Shown: piece by piece, positions 1-11,085 of the stretch
Layout: each line of letters begins with the position of its first letter
Position numbering within the stretch: position 1 is the stretch's first letter
Translations under genes and position numbers: made by a program
Assembly (NCBI GenBank): GCA_020284085.1
Contig: JACEVL010000520.1
Span: forward strand, 716,581 to 780,580
Source of the DNA: Aporrectodea caliginosa
Lineage: Eukaryota; Annelida; Clitellata; Crassiclitellata; Lumbricidae
DNA: 64,000 nt
Direction: 5' to 3'
The notes under the pieces: model-generated
Told to the model about the DNA's origin: nothing
The model's input: the letters and a program-made list of their open reading frames with translations, nothing else
The model's database searches: none

Positions 1-439
1 GTAATGAGAAGATTATTTATTAGTAAGTAAGTATGTATCACTGAGATAATCTTGTTCTCTGCAAACTCGTGAACAATGAACGGTTCTAAAGGCGCAATAT
101 ATACATACATAATTATACATGCACATCATACATGTGTATGCATATTACGCATACCTCAAACCACACATCCTGAGTTATATAAGGAGGCGTAGTAAACGAA
201 GAACGGGAATTTTCCTCAGAATGGAAGAAGCTTATATATAGTTACTAAATTTGCGATTCTATGTCACAATTTGTAGTGCCATGCACCTATTTCTCTTTAA
301 AACTTTCTGCACCAAGGATGCTACCATAATTAGGCCTATAAGCCGAATCACTGCATAATTACTGATCCAGAACTGCAGTGAGTAGAATAAATGGCGTTGT
401 GGTTCATGGCGAGTAGAGTTACGGCGCTATAGGCCGACC
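1..439. other. intergenic, no recognisable feature
   Basis: AT-rich sequence with no exon-like reading frame, tRNA-like box or inverted repeat that I can see. It ends where similarity to a non-LTR retrotransposon begins. Confidence 0.5.
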
Positions 440-2080
440 GCGCATCGTCTGGCCGAGTTGAGGGAGATCTCCTCCGCCGAGCTCCGTTCTGTCATCATGT
501 CATCTGCTCCGAAGTCATGTGAGCTGGACTCTCTTCCTGCCACCCTGATCCAGGATTACGTGGACGATCTACTTCCTTTTCTCACCATCCTCTGCAACCG
601 GTCTCTTCAAGAAGGAGTTCTTCCTGACTCGCAAAAAAGATCCATCGTCTACCCTGCTCTCAAACGTGACGGACTTGACCTCAAAGACCCGTCTAACTTT
701 CGACCCATATCAAACGTTTCATTTCTTTCAAAGACGATAGAGAAGATTGTGTCGGAACAGTTCACCAGTTACTTAAGCACTAACGACTTGCTTCCAAAGT
801 TTCAGTCAGGCTTTCGTAGGGGCCACTCCACGGAAACACTGCTGCTCCGCTTGTTATCTGACTGCTATGGGGCCATGGATGGGAGGCGGGTGACCTACTG
901 GCCCTCTTTGACGTAAGCGCAGCTTTCGACACAGTCGACCATGAAATCCTTATCAAACGCCTCTCTATTTCTTTTGGACTCGCTGACCGTCCGCTTGATT
1001 GGATCACATCTTTCTTGGCTGGGCGGTCCAGTAGTGTGGTTGTTGGAGCAAGCAGGTCCCCCTGGGCCCTGACTCCATTTGGGCTCCCGCAAGGCTCTGT
1101 CTTGGCTCCTTTACTTTATCTACTCTACACTTCTGACATTGGGACTCTCTTATCTTCCTACGGTGTGCTAAGCCAGCTGTATGCAGACGACACCCAGGCA
1201 TATCTGCATTGCGCTCCCCTCGCCGCGATCGGGGCTGCCCGCACCATGCAGCAGGCAATGGGGGCCCTCGCAGATTGGATGTCCTCGAACCGGCTCCGCC
1301 TCAACGCCCAAAAAACCCATTTCATCTGGTTGGGCACCAGGCAACAGCTGGCCAAGCTAGACCGAAGCGCTCTCTCAGCTGAATTCCCCACTATGTCCTT
1401 TTCTCTGGTGGTGCGTGACCTCGGGGTGCTATTGGACCAAGAGCTCACCTTTGCACCTCACATAAATCAAGTTTGCCGCAGCTGCTACTACCAGTTGCGG
1501 CAGCTCAGGGTCATTGCTCGCTCCCTGACTTTTAAAGCAGCAGTCTCCCTAGTTCACGCGTTTGTGCTGAGCCGCCTAGACTATTGCGCTTCCATTTACG
1601 CTGGTCTCCCGCGGGTTCGAATCGAGAGGCTGGAGCGGGTTCACCGGGCTGCGGCTCGACTCATTGGCGGATTTGGTAAGACCGACCGCATATCTCAGTA
1701 TATGCGTGAGGTATTGCACTGGCTTCCTTTCCCTCAACGCATCTCATACAGGATCGCGTCCTTGGTGTGGCGGTGCTTATCAGGCTGGGCACCCTCTTAC
1801 CTGCGTGAGCTATGCCGCCCTCTTTCTTCTTGCACGGACCGCCGAGCACTGCGCTCCTCTGTCCACGGTGACCTGGCGGCCCCATTCGCCCGCTCTGCAA
1901 CAATGCAGAGCCGTTCCTTCTCTGTGGTTGGTCCAACAACCTGGAACGGGCTAACACTAGATTTACGACACCTTCCAAACTGTTCTCAGTTTCACCAACT
2001 GTTGAAGACTGCATTCTTCCGTATGGCCTGGGTCGGGAGCGCTTCTGAGTAGGGATCTTGAAGGGGCGCTATATAAATTC

Positions 2081-2115
<35 letters not shown>

Positions 2116-2120
2116 ATAAG
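440..2120 (+). mobile_element. 5'-truncated, frameshifted non-LTR retrotransposon, CR1/L2-like (LINE-A)
   Basis: Reverse transcriptase ORF2 remnant. Frame 458-916 carries the RT finger region (DPSNFRPISN, then FQSGFRRGHST). Frame 1015-2052 continues with GLPQGSVLAPLL and the catalytic YADD box at about 1180-1191, ending in the C-terminal thumb (WNGL...LLKTAFF) and a stop after GSASE. The conserved AAFDTVDH block (about 921-945) lies in a third register, so a small indel near 885-900 separates the frames; this copy is not translatable. The endonuclease domain is absent (5' truncation). The 3' end is a GATT repeat (2082-2114), the short-repeat tail usual for CR1/L2-type elements. The last ~45 bases recur as the tail of SINEs elsewhere here. 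Clade is inferred from RT motifs only. Confidence 0.85.
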
Positions 2121-2810
2121 TCTCTTCTTTAGGCCCTATTATTAAGATTATTCCTTTGGTCCATATTAACGTGAGTTCAGAAGGCCTGTATACAGTTGCA
2201 GATGACATTGTGTTCTACATACGCGCGCCCTATAACTGCAAATAACATTACGTAACATAGCAGGGTTTACAGTGTCTCAGAAGACTATAAAATCACCACT
2301 AAATAGGTCTACATGCCCTTACAAGCCCATCTGCTTGAGCTTGGCCTTGAAGATGCCGAGTGTTTTTCTAAAGCTACCGTATATGGCCTCGACCCTGCTC
2401 ATTCTTAAGTGAATTGATCTGGCGAGATCTTAGGAGGATGCTCTGGCTAGGTACACGTGCCGCGTGTGCTTAGAGCACACGGAATACCTAAAACTGCTGT
2501 TCACGTGGTTGCGGCAGCTACCACGGTTGCGTGAGTGCTCTACGCCGCCCCATGGTGGGGCTTCACTTCTTCTGACGACGGACCAGACTGAGAGACTAAT
2601 GACTCGAATGAAGAGAATGGGCTTCCTCCCTATGGCTTCGGAGAGGGTGGGAGCGTATGAGGATCGTTTGTTGTCGGCGGTCACCTGGCGCCACTCGTAC
2701 GTGTTGTGTGGAATATTCCCTCCAAAGGCCAGACGTCAGTATCAACTACGGGCAAAAGAAATGTCAACCCGAGGGTTCTATACAAGGACATACATGTTTT
2801 CCTCAGGATG
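2121..2810. other. unassigned, moderately GC-rich stretch
   Basis: A 115-codon plus frame (2464-2811) overlaps an 84-codon minus frame. Neither resembles a family I know and no splice context supports either. It could be a relic of a mobile element or a captured exon; I assign no function. Confidence 0.3.
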
Positions 2811-2940
2811 AGAATTGCCGGAGGTTGGGGGGTTAAACCCCCCATAATCTTTTTTAGGATCCCATAGTAGTCTACATTGCACATCGAAACTGCACATAAA
2901 TCAACGTCTAACCCCCCGTTATTTTTTGACAATTCCCATA
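2811..2940. repeat. small foldback (MITE-like) repeat
   Basis: The left end (GAATTGCC then GGGGGGTTA) is mirrored at the right end by TAACCCCCC then GACAATTC, giving an imperfect hairpin of about 130 bp. No target duplication was recognised. Confidence 0.4.
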
Positions 2941-3236
2941 CTGGTTTTCCTACCTTTTAATATCAAACAAACTAAAAGTTTCTTTCTTCCTTAGGGCATA
3001 ACTACAGTAGGGCCAATGTACCTGGTTGCGGTCTGTCAACCGGTTTATTGAATAAACGAAATTTATTATTTTCACCTCCGCTCGCCCTTTTGAATGGAAG
3101 CCACGCCATTTAGCGTCCTTGTGCAAGCCCGGGCTTTAACTCTCTGCAATAAGTCAGCATCTGGAAGCGAACCGAGATAAGCATGCTCTCTAACACATGC
3201 AGAGGCGCATGAGACGCAGTCTACGATGTAACCAGC

Positions 3237-3484
3237 GGGGCGCGGTGGTGTAGGGGTATGTTCGGTGCCTTGCAGCCGGAGGGTTGCCGGTTCGAATCCA
3301 CCTCAAGCCGTCCGCGTATGGACCTTGAGCAAGTCCTTCGCGCACAATAATAATTATTGCTCTGCAATACAATTGCTTCTGCGCCGCCGAGGCGTGTGGC
3401 ACTTCTGAAGTTCTGAGCTTGGGGCAACCTTAGTAAGAAGGGCGATATCAAAGATCAGTTGTATTGTATTGTATTGTATTGTAT
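3237..3484 (+). mobile_element. tRNA-derived SINE, head H1 with tail T2
   Basis: The head begins GGGGCGCGGTGG and contains an A box (TGGTGTAGGGG, 3246-3256) and a perfect B box (GGTTCGAATCC, 3289-3299), the internal RNA polymerase III promoter. The 3' part ends with GCACTTCTGAAGTTCTG, AAGAAGGGCGATATC and a TTGTA pentanucleotide tail. The same head carries a different tail in the copies at 6828, 24949, 48186 and 57773, while this tail recurs behind other sequence at 35970 and 57585. Confidence 0.8.
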
Positions 3485-4221
3485 GTAGCTGACTGCATGG
3501 GCTACACTACCGCTAGGCTACATGTTTAAGCTAATCAGTTCGCAGTTTAAATGAATACTCCCTGCAGTCTTTTCAGTAACTTATCACAGAGCGCTGAACA
3601 TTATCCTTTGCCATTCCTTTAATCGTACAAACGTTTGAGGTCGACTCTATAATTATAGTCTATAATTATTGCTGCGCAGGAATTAGTTATAGGCCTACGG
3701 TATCCACGATGATCAGAGAAGCGTGAGTGTCGTGAATACATAATAATATTATGTAGGCCTATTCACGACACGCGCTTCCTTGATCGTCTATAAATAATTA
3801 TAATCTATATTATAGAAAAACGTCGTTGGTCCATCTATTCCTGTAATTTCCATTATGAATTGCAACTTTTGAAAACCCAACACCGCGAAGGTCATTATTT
3901 TAGGTACTCTTCACCAGGTCGTCAGATTTCTTGTTTTTAATATTAGACACCTACTGTCTGTCGTTGAAAGCAGGCCCTAATTATCTTGGCAAATTAAAGA
4001 GTAGGCTATCAATATACCAACATGCCTCAGTAATTTATCTCATGACAGAGCATATCTGCTGATTTCATGGAAGCCAAAATAGCCTAACAGGTAGGCCCCT
4101 ATTAGTAGGCCTAACCTACTCTCGCATTAATTAATTAATTAATTAAATTTGTAACGCGCGCACGATCACACCGAAATGTGAATCTGAGGCGTGGGTGGTC
4201 AACCGCCAAAGAAGAGATTAT
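3485..4221. other. intergenic; one imperfect hairpin
   Basis: AT-rich, no gene seen. The segment 3705-3788 folds back on itself (GTGTCGTGAATA against TATTCACGACAC with matching outer arms), a hairpin of roughly 30-bp arms that may be a small MITE relic. Confidence 0.4.
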
Positions 4222-4225
4222 ATAG

Positions 4226-4297
<72 letters not shown>
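4222..4297. repeat. (TA)n microsatellite
   Basis: About 38 near-perfect TA dinucleotides. Confidence 0.95.
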
Positions 4298-4299
<2 letters not shown>

Positions 4300-4329
4300 G
4301 TTTATTGAAATCTGAGTGACAAACCGCAT

Positions 4330-4752
4330 TAATTGAAAAAAGATGCAGTTAGATATCCAAGTGCTTGAAAAACACATGTGTTTTGTGACAATCATGTATT
4401 GGACAAATGATGCATCAGCGACCATGCATGTGGATTCGCCATATATTTCTGCAGACGTATCATTTGTTGCACCAAATGCCACCAATTATCATCCTTTCCG
4501 AAGCTGCTGACAATTTACAAAATACTCGATCGTGACTGTTGCCGTTACAAGTGCATCAGCCGAACGTGCAATGAGCAAAGTGAAACTTGTCAAAACACGA
4601 CCAAGTCCACGATGACGGACGATTAATTTTCGACTTTGATGCTTATCGCAAGTGAGAAAGATTTGGCTGATAATAATCTGCGCAGCGAAGATATAATTAA
4701 CCGTTTGGCATCAATGTCTCCGGTGCTTAAAAATCATGTAGTTTGCAGCTAG
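4330..4752 (+). pseudogene. decayed hAT-family transposase C-terminal (dimerisation) region
   Basis: Read in broken plus frames, this stretch gives TVAVTSASAERAMSKVKLVKT at 4532-4595, then EKDLADNNLRSEDIINRLA and SMSPVLKNH about 50 bases later in another frame. This follows the hAT C-terminal pattern, in which a valine/serine-rich strand, a (C/A)ER(S/A)(F/M)S motif and a K-x-x-K/R-T turn precede a helical end. The frames are interrupted by stops and shifts, so it is not functional. It is the only transposase-like coding sequence found here and is a plausible relative of the source of the hAT MITEs in this window. Family assignment is from motif recognition only. Confidence 0.55.
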
Positions 4753-4833
4753 TCAGCATCAACATTGTGCTGATAGTTGATGTGCAGGGATGGCGGTCTG
4801 CACTTTTGTACATGCAATACATATAGGCTACAT

Positions 4834-4835
4834 GC

Positions 4836-4874
<39 letters not shown>

Positions 4875-4900
4875 ATATATATATTTATAATTATATATAA
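4834..4900. repeat. AT-rich microsatellite
   Basis: TA dinucleotide runs interrupted by C and AA. Confidence 0.85.
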
Positions 4901-5757
4901 TTTTCTATATAGTGAAATGATGAGAAGATGACACATATAATTATGACAGTAACAGTTACAGGCCAACAACCTCCAGATTTTCATTTAATGCTGTTCAACT
5001 AATGACGTCTTGTTGTTGCTTTTGCTATTTTGCGATAACTCATAAATGTAGTCTCGACTCCGCTGGACTGAGGCCCGTGAATGGTAAATACATTCAGTTT
5101 CGTCATCCATTAATTCACTAATCTGTATCTCTCCTCATAATACACCGAATTGTATTTCAGGAGTCACATTTTTGTGGTGCCTAGTGGGGGTTGGTTGGTT
5201 TCCACTGATCACGGAGGGGGGGGAATGGGTTAGACGCCATTGTGTGTGCGATATATACTTGCAAACGCTTGAGACATGATTTAATTAATGTTAGAACTTT
5301 TATGGCATTTGAGTAGGCCCTACTAGGGTGGAAATAATCGTCGGAAAAGCCTGCTCTTCTTTTCCTACTCTGCCTTGGTGGATCCTTCACTCCCTCCCTG
5401 TCTGTCGGTGTCTCTTGGCTCTGTCTTCTCTGTGTCTCTGTCTGTCTGGTACCTCTTGGATGGCAAGTTCGGGATCGCCCTTCTTCAGCATGCCCACGCA
5501 GTCCGGCCTCCGTGATCAAGTTTATTGACACCACCGTTGATCAGTAATAGTTAGTTTACGAAAGAAAGACGACATAAACACAATTTCAATGTAACGATTA
5601 ATTTCTCATTATAATTATCAACACCAAACACAGCTCTTGGACACGAAACGAAGCAAGCCTCAGCCTCATTAATTCGTCTCTTAAATACGGTACAGACGGA
5701 GTCTCCAGGGGCATCGCGTGTGGACATTAACTAGATCATTGCCATGGTAACCTCAAC
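4901..5757. other. intergenic, no supported gene
   Basis: A 117-codon minus frame (5181-5534) and a 66-codon plus frame overlap in a CT-rich stretch. Neither shows a domain, splice context or familiar motif. Confidence 0.4.
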
Positions 5758-5759
5758 AG

Positions 5760-6120
5760 CCGGTATCACGAAATAGAGTATCCGTCCTAAAACTATCCGG
5801 GGGGATGTATGAATTTATCCCCGGATGGAATAAACCGGTTTAGAGTATCCGGGGGGATAAACCATTCTATCCCCCATCGTCATACGCATTACGATAGCCT
5901 CGACGAAAATCCAGTCAAAATCACCAAAAACGAGGTAAATTAATTTCAGGTCGATGTATAAACTAAAGATACGCAACTTAAAATATTTTATGTGTACAAT
6001 AAATCCAAACAGTACGACTGAATACACTTAAAAACCGCCAAAAATGCAAACTAAACCGAATACTCCATTTCACTAAGGGGGATACTCATGTATGGGCGAT
6101 ACTCTATTTCGTGACACCGG
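5760..6120 (+). mobile_element. MITE family M1, copy A
   Basis: About 360 bp bounded by inverted ends: CCGGTATCACGAAATAGAG at the left and the complement CTCTATTTCGTGACACCGG at the right. A nearly identical element lies at 19309-19683 in opposite orientation. No transposase is present, so it is non-autonomous. I could not identify a convincing target-site duplication, so the superfamily is open. Sub-terminal GGATAAA/CCGGGG blocks repeat within the left third. Confidence 0.8.
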
Positions 6121-6827
6121 CTATCTTGCTACAGTACATATTGCGAACTACTGACATTGCGCACGTGTCAAATATTGCTCGACTATGACTTTTGCAGTGT
6201 ATACACATGTTGCCGAGGGGGAAAACTCCTTCATTCGTGCCTGAACAGTGGACACCCTTTGTTTGGCTGCTCATATTAGCAGCCCCATCATAACCTGTAA
6301 CCTTGCCCTACTATAACACATGTATCGAGACCGACCCCAGAAAGCTGCTGCTTGACGAGTGTCGCAATAGTTTCGGCAATGGTTTCACGCGTTGGGATGA
6401 AATTTATAACTATTGTTCTTTTACCACATGCTGAAACCTGGGTTGTTCCCGCCATCAACATAGCCTATCGTAAGCAGATCGATATCTGTTTTACGCTACT
6501 GGTAGGCCTATCTGCGCTCTCATCGGACAATAAAGTGTAGAACTAATGGTCCGCACGATATTCTGCGACAATTATTATAGGCCAACTGTCTCGAACTTGC
6601 TGGCCAGAACGGTGGATGAGCTTATTAAAACCTTTACGCAGTTGCGTAATTGAGTAATCCTAGTTCATCGCCGTGAAGCACCACTACGTCCCTATCGGCA
6701 TGGCCCAACAATTTTGCACCAGGTGTGCTATGCTTCGAGTCCCTACCAGTCGATGGTTTCCTGAATGACAATTACCACAGCAAACGAGTGCATTTGAGTA
6801 GAGCAGCAGTGAGCAGTCGTCATCCGT
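6121..6827. other. intergenic, nothing recognised
   Basis: No exon, RNA gene or clear repeat identified. Confidence 0.4.
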
Positions 6828-7120
6828 GGGGCGCGGTGGTTTAGGGGTATGCTCGGTGCCTTGAAGCCGGAGGGTTGAGGTTTCGAATCCACCTCAAGCC
6901 GCCGCGTAGGGACCCTGCATGGGCAAGTCCTTCACTCGCAATTGCTCATGCGCTTCTGCGTGAAACTTCGATTCAGTGTCCGCGCTGTAGTCGGGAGCGC
7001 CTCTGAGTAGTAATCTTGAAGGGGAGCTATAACAAGTGCTCATACAGTCATACATACATGCATAGGCCTACATACATACATACATACATACATACATACA
7101 TACATACATACATACATACG
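6828..7120 (+). mobile_element. tRNA-derived SINE, head H1 with LINE-type tail T1
   Basis: H1 head with a slightly degraded promoter (A box TGGTTTAGGGG, B box GTTTCGAATCC). The 3' half reads GTCGGGAGCGCCTCTGAGTAG then ATCTTGAAGGGG, which matches the end of LINE-A at 2035-2073 almost base for base. It ends in a CATA tetranucleotide array (about 7046-7120). Confidence 0.85.
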
Positions 7121-7164
7121 AACAACGCCATAATTACGGATGCATTTTCATCCAGTTTAGTGTG

Positions 7165-7335
7165 GGGGCCCGATAGTCTGTGGCTAGCGTGTTAGACTGT
7201 CAATCGAAAGGTCCGGTAGCAAATCCCCGCCAGGGCAAAAATGTAGGCCTATTGAGATTTCTGTTCCACAAGCGATCCGTGTAGGCTAAACTCGGCTATG
7301 AGTACACTGATCGAGGTGTCAAAGCATTTTTTAAT
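7165..7335 (+). mobile_element. tRNA-derived SINE, head H3 (fragment)
   Basis: tRNA-like head with GTGGCTAGCGTGTTAGACTG and a B-box-like GGTCCGGTAGCAAATCCCC, followed by the body signature GAGATTTCTGTTCC and GAGTACACTGATCG. The same body is found at 25775, 27690, 39105 and 49465. Confidence 0.6.
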
Positions 7336-7839
7336 GACGGGTCATGGCCAATATTTTCCAGCAAGTGGCGCGCCAGGGTGCCGACGGCGCCTGAGCAAAA
7401 TAGGGGTAGGAGCTTGGAGGGGCTCCCCCAGAAAAATGTTTGCTAAATTAATTTTAAATGGTGCATTTTTATCATACAGTCTAAATTTTTTATCTTCATA
7501 ATCAAAACTCTCTATAGCGGAGTGAGGATTAAATTTTGACTGGCTTCTTACTAGCACAGCAATTTGACGGAGCTTCATACGCAGTGAAAAATGACAAATT
7601 TGAACTTTTATTCTGAAATTGTGTAGCCTTTATGCAAGGCTCCGCGGGCCAAACACCGTCTGCGTGCCGGACTTTTGACACCCCTGCCGTACACTTTCAG
7701 CGGAAAGATCAGGAAGTGAGAGGGCTGCGGCTCGGCTGCCATCACCCTCAAATAGACCTATAGGCCTACCGATTACCGAGGCCAAGAAAAGCGAAGCTAC
7801 TAATACTTCATAAGTTCAAACCCATAGCTCGCACTTCCA

Positions 7840-8035
7840 CCAGGCAGAGTCGTGCCTCTCGATATGGAATGGCCACCCCTTGGCACTCCGCTAGGCGCTA
7901 CCTTCCTAGAACTCCTTCTCAGGCATTCCTCTCTAATCTTGAGATCTTATTTGGCCGCGCTGGGGTTGGAAGAGCCTGAGTAATTCCATGGAAAAATTAT
8001 CGTAATGAATAATGAATGAATGAATAGCTCTCTTC
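7840..8035 (+). mobile_element. LINE 3'-end fragment
   Basis: Decayed ORF2 C-terminus (TATGGAATGGCCACCCCTTG corresponds to the WNG-P-L motif) ending in GGAAGAGCCTGAGTAAT and a GAATGAATGAATGAAT tail, as in the other LINE-A-type ends. Confidence 0.55.
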
Positions 8036-8244
8036 CATGATAGCTTAAGGGACTGTTTTTCTTAGCGAACAACCACCGGTTCCAATTAGTCCCCGGAACT
8101 CCGCCATTCTCCGCCGCTAAGCCCTCCAGTGGAAGCCATTCCCTAAGCAGCCGACTGCTAATGACTTCGTTCACACAATAGGCCTACTTCGCTAATTACT
8201 TGTTTCCCATTTTCGAGTTGACGAAAACATCGTCAGCGTAACAG

Positions 8245-9012
8245 ACTTGCGTCTAAATGCTCCGCAGTTTTCATTATCTATTTTGAGCTCAACCAATCAC
8301 GCGTCTTGAAAGCGCCAACGACGAAGAGCTAGCGTGTTAAGTCCCGGCTTTCACGTCGTCTACTGCAGTTTCTCTTATCTGGCTGTGTAATTGAGGTTGG
8401 ATTGATAAACATTTCTTTGCGTCAATAGAAGTTGGATTGATGAAAAGAATTGTTTGCGTAATTTGAAACTGGTTAGATGAAAAGAATTTTGCCTATGGAA
8501 CTCGATCCTACTAGGCCTAGAAACAATCCGAAGATCATCTTCAATGGGGGACTCTGTGAGCAGTTCCTTTAAGCGGCGATAGGCGTCGCCAGTATGTGAT
8601 GTGGTCAAACTTTAGACAACTTTAGCGTAAATAAACCATAGACATCATATATTAAATGTAAGATGTCTATGAAATAAACCTACCGCACAACAGAGCACAC
8701 ATTTTACCTAGAGTAGCCAAACTATATCCCATCCTGGCGCCACCTATAGCAGCCATTTTTACAGAGTCCCCCATTAATATTTTAAAATCTAAACTTAACA
8801 CTTATCTCTCCTCTAAGTACTATGATTAGTAAGTACATTGTAACGCGTCCTTTAAGTAAGACTTTGTTTTAATAAGGCGCGTTACATCTATCACTAAACG
8901 TAACGAAAATGAATAAACGAAAATATATTTTAACAAACACTGAGAATTACGACGCGTGATTGGTTGAGCTAAAAATAGATGACCAAAACCTGCGGAGCAT
9001 TTAGACGCAAGT
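8245..9012. mobile_element. ~770-bp element with ~60-bp terminal inverted repeats
   Basis: The left end (ACTTGCGTCTAAATGCTCCG ... CTCAACCAATCACGCGTC, 8245-8305) is the reverse complement, with few differences, of the right end (8951-9012). The interior shows no transposase. This is the layout of a non-autonomous DNA transposon with long terminal inverted repeats; exact borders and target duplication were not settled. Confidence 0.6.
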
Positions 9013-9162
9013 GCAGAACAGGATCGAGCAACACAATTGCTTATGACGTAGGAGGAGTCACGTGCAATAGACAAACAGTCTGATGATCAGTCGATGCCAG
9101 ATCACCATGCAGTTCTTTCTAGTATAGGCCCGCCCATAGAACGAGAATTCGTGACTTCAGGC

Positions 9163-9497
9163 CAGGGCCGGATTAAGACTTTCGGGGGCCCTAAGCCAAG
9201 GGCCATCAGGGGGCCCTAACCGGAAAGCCATGCAACAAATATTTTTCAGATTCAGAGAAAAACCATCCATTTTTTTACTAATGACCTTTTTTTGCTTTTC
9301 CGTCTTTTTTCAGAAAAAAATTGTCAAATAGGACCTTTGTACCATCTGATTTTTATATTTCCTGACAGTTGGGGGCCCTCAAAACGTATTTTTAACCAAA
9401 AATTTTATATTTCCTGACAGTTGGGGGCCCTCAAAACGTTGTGGGGCCCTAAGCCATGGCTTATTTCACTTATAGCCTATAGGTTAATCCGGCTCTG
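9163..9497. mobile_element. non-autonomous hAT transposon with 8-bp TSD
   Basis: Ends CAGGGCCGGATTAAG and (complement) CAGAGCCGGATTAACC. The element is flanked on both sides by the identical octamer CTTCAGGC (9155-9162 and 9498-9505). The CAG-type ends and exact 8-bp duplication are diagnostic of hAT insertion. The interior carries repeats of GGGGGCCCTCAAAACG. A degraded relative lies at 29337-29876. Confidence 0.9.
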
Positions 9498-9505
9498 CTT
9501 CAGGC

Positions 9506-10205
9506 TCTCGGTCTTGAAAGGTGCGGTCTTGGTCTTAAAGGTGTGGTCTTGGGTGTCTGGTCTCGGTCATTCGCCTTTGGTCTTGGCCTTGCGCCTTTGG
9601 TTTGGCCTTTGGTGGGAGCGAGAGTGGAGTATTTGTTAAACGTTGTCGATATTTCCGGTCATTCAGGAATTTCTGAGATAGCTTCGAATTCATGCGACGA
9701 TTCGCCAAGGATAAAGTGAGAGAGAACCTCGTTGTTCGCTTCTTATCAGAAGCGAAAAGAAAACGTCGAGTCACAGTTAACCCGGACTGCTGGTGCTTTA
9801 ATGGCTGATGTAGTTTCTCAAGGCAAAATCAGTAGTCGAGCAAACGTTGGAAATCAGGTATTTGGTGGGGAATTTTTCTCTACTGGCAAAATTATTTGTA
9901 TTCCGCAACAGCTCCGCCTGTTGAAAGTGTGTTTAGCTGTAGTGTGCTCTTCATGAGACCTCGCAGACTTGGGGACAAAAACTATAATTATCATAAGCAT
10001 CTGATTTGAATTATGGGAATAATATGTAACACTACAATTGGGAATTGCGTTAATGGTCTTGAGCCTTAGGTCTTGGTCCTGGACAATGTGGTCTTGGTCT
10101 TGGATCACGCGGTCTTAGTCTTGAACCACGCGGTCTTGGACCACGTGGTCTTGGTCTTGAACCACGCGGTCTTGGTCTCGGTCCTGGAATTTTGGTCTCA
10201 TGCAC
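9506..10205 (+). repeat. degenerate GGTCTTGG minisatellite clusters
   Basis: Two clusters (about 9508-9615 and 10049-10205) are built of imperfect ~20-bp units centred on GGTCTTGGTCTTGAACCACG. The stretch between them has no recognised gene. The two clusters may mark the ends of one older element. Confidence 0.55.
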
Positions 10206-10784
10206 AACACAGCCCTAAATTGGTACATAATGTAGGCCTAGTTAGTAATTTAATTTGTTACAGCATGTACCTTAAACACAACGTCAGTCGTTTAATATGC
10301 GTCATTGTTCTTACAATAATCTAACAGCAGACTATAACAGCAGTCTGTACTGCACTGTGGATCTAATTTCAGTCCCTTTGCTGGACGCACCGGTATTAAA
10401 AGTGCATGCTCCACCACATCGGCAAAGTTAATCCTGCAAGTTATTTCTTCACCGGAGACCAATGTCCGCAAAGGGAATCGGAGAGGGCAATGCCATATGC
10501 AGACACGGTGGCAGGAAGAGTAAAGTAGGTAATCAACGGAATAACATGTATTAAATCTTCTTATTAAGTTGTTTGTGCGCCGTCATTATCGGTCATTTGG
10601 GAGGGTAGAGACTGACATAACAACACTTTAATGGATTCATAAACATTCGGTAGATGTCACCGCGATAATTGTTTGCATCCTACAGCCTAAAAGGCATTTG
10701 CAGCGGACAAGCATTCGTGCATAACATTATATACAATGATTATACGCATTGCAATCATAAACTTCAAAGTTTTGAAGTGCCACT
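10206..10784. other. intergenic, nothing recognised
   Basis: AT-rich, with no exon or repeat that I could match within the window. Confidence 0.4.
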
Positions 10785-11085
10785 CATTTTGTTTATTATT
10801 TCAAGCTGACACTGCAGTATGATTACAATTCATAGTATGAACGGATTATCATAAGTTATTACAGAAGTTTAAGTTAACTGTTTGGCAGCCATGCAAGGCG
10901 CCCATCACGTCCTACTGCTCATTTCACCAAAGCCATCTGGGGAAGGAAAGGCTGAGTCGACTTTTGGAAGGGTAGAGGGAAGAGATCCTGCGTCCGTGCT
11001 GCTCTTCGTTCCAGAGTGTTTCCATTACCCTAAATTCCCTTCCACTGGTGAGCTAAGCGCAGGGCACCAGATTACTCTTTAAACA
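10785..11085 (-). mobile_element. tRNA-like SINE family S4, diverged copy
   Basis: Shares CACGTCCTACTGCTCATTTC and AAGGCTGAGTCGACTTTTGG with the copy at 12330-12605, and also matches the one at 36285. The A-rich end, read on the minus strand, faces lower coordinates. The tRNA-like part is poorly preserved here. Confidence 0.5.

Noticed and set aside
3237..3310. True tRNA gene at the SINE head
   Set aside because: The same head recurs five times with SINE bodies and tails, and no cloverleaf with paired acceptor stem is evident.
10395..10450. Alternative last BPHL exon with INFADVVEHALL
   Set aside because: It lacks the GKHN-H catalytic histidine motif; the exon at 11591-11687 has it with correct phase.
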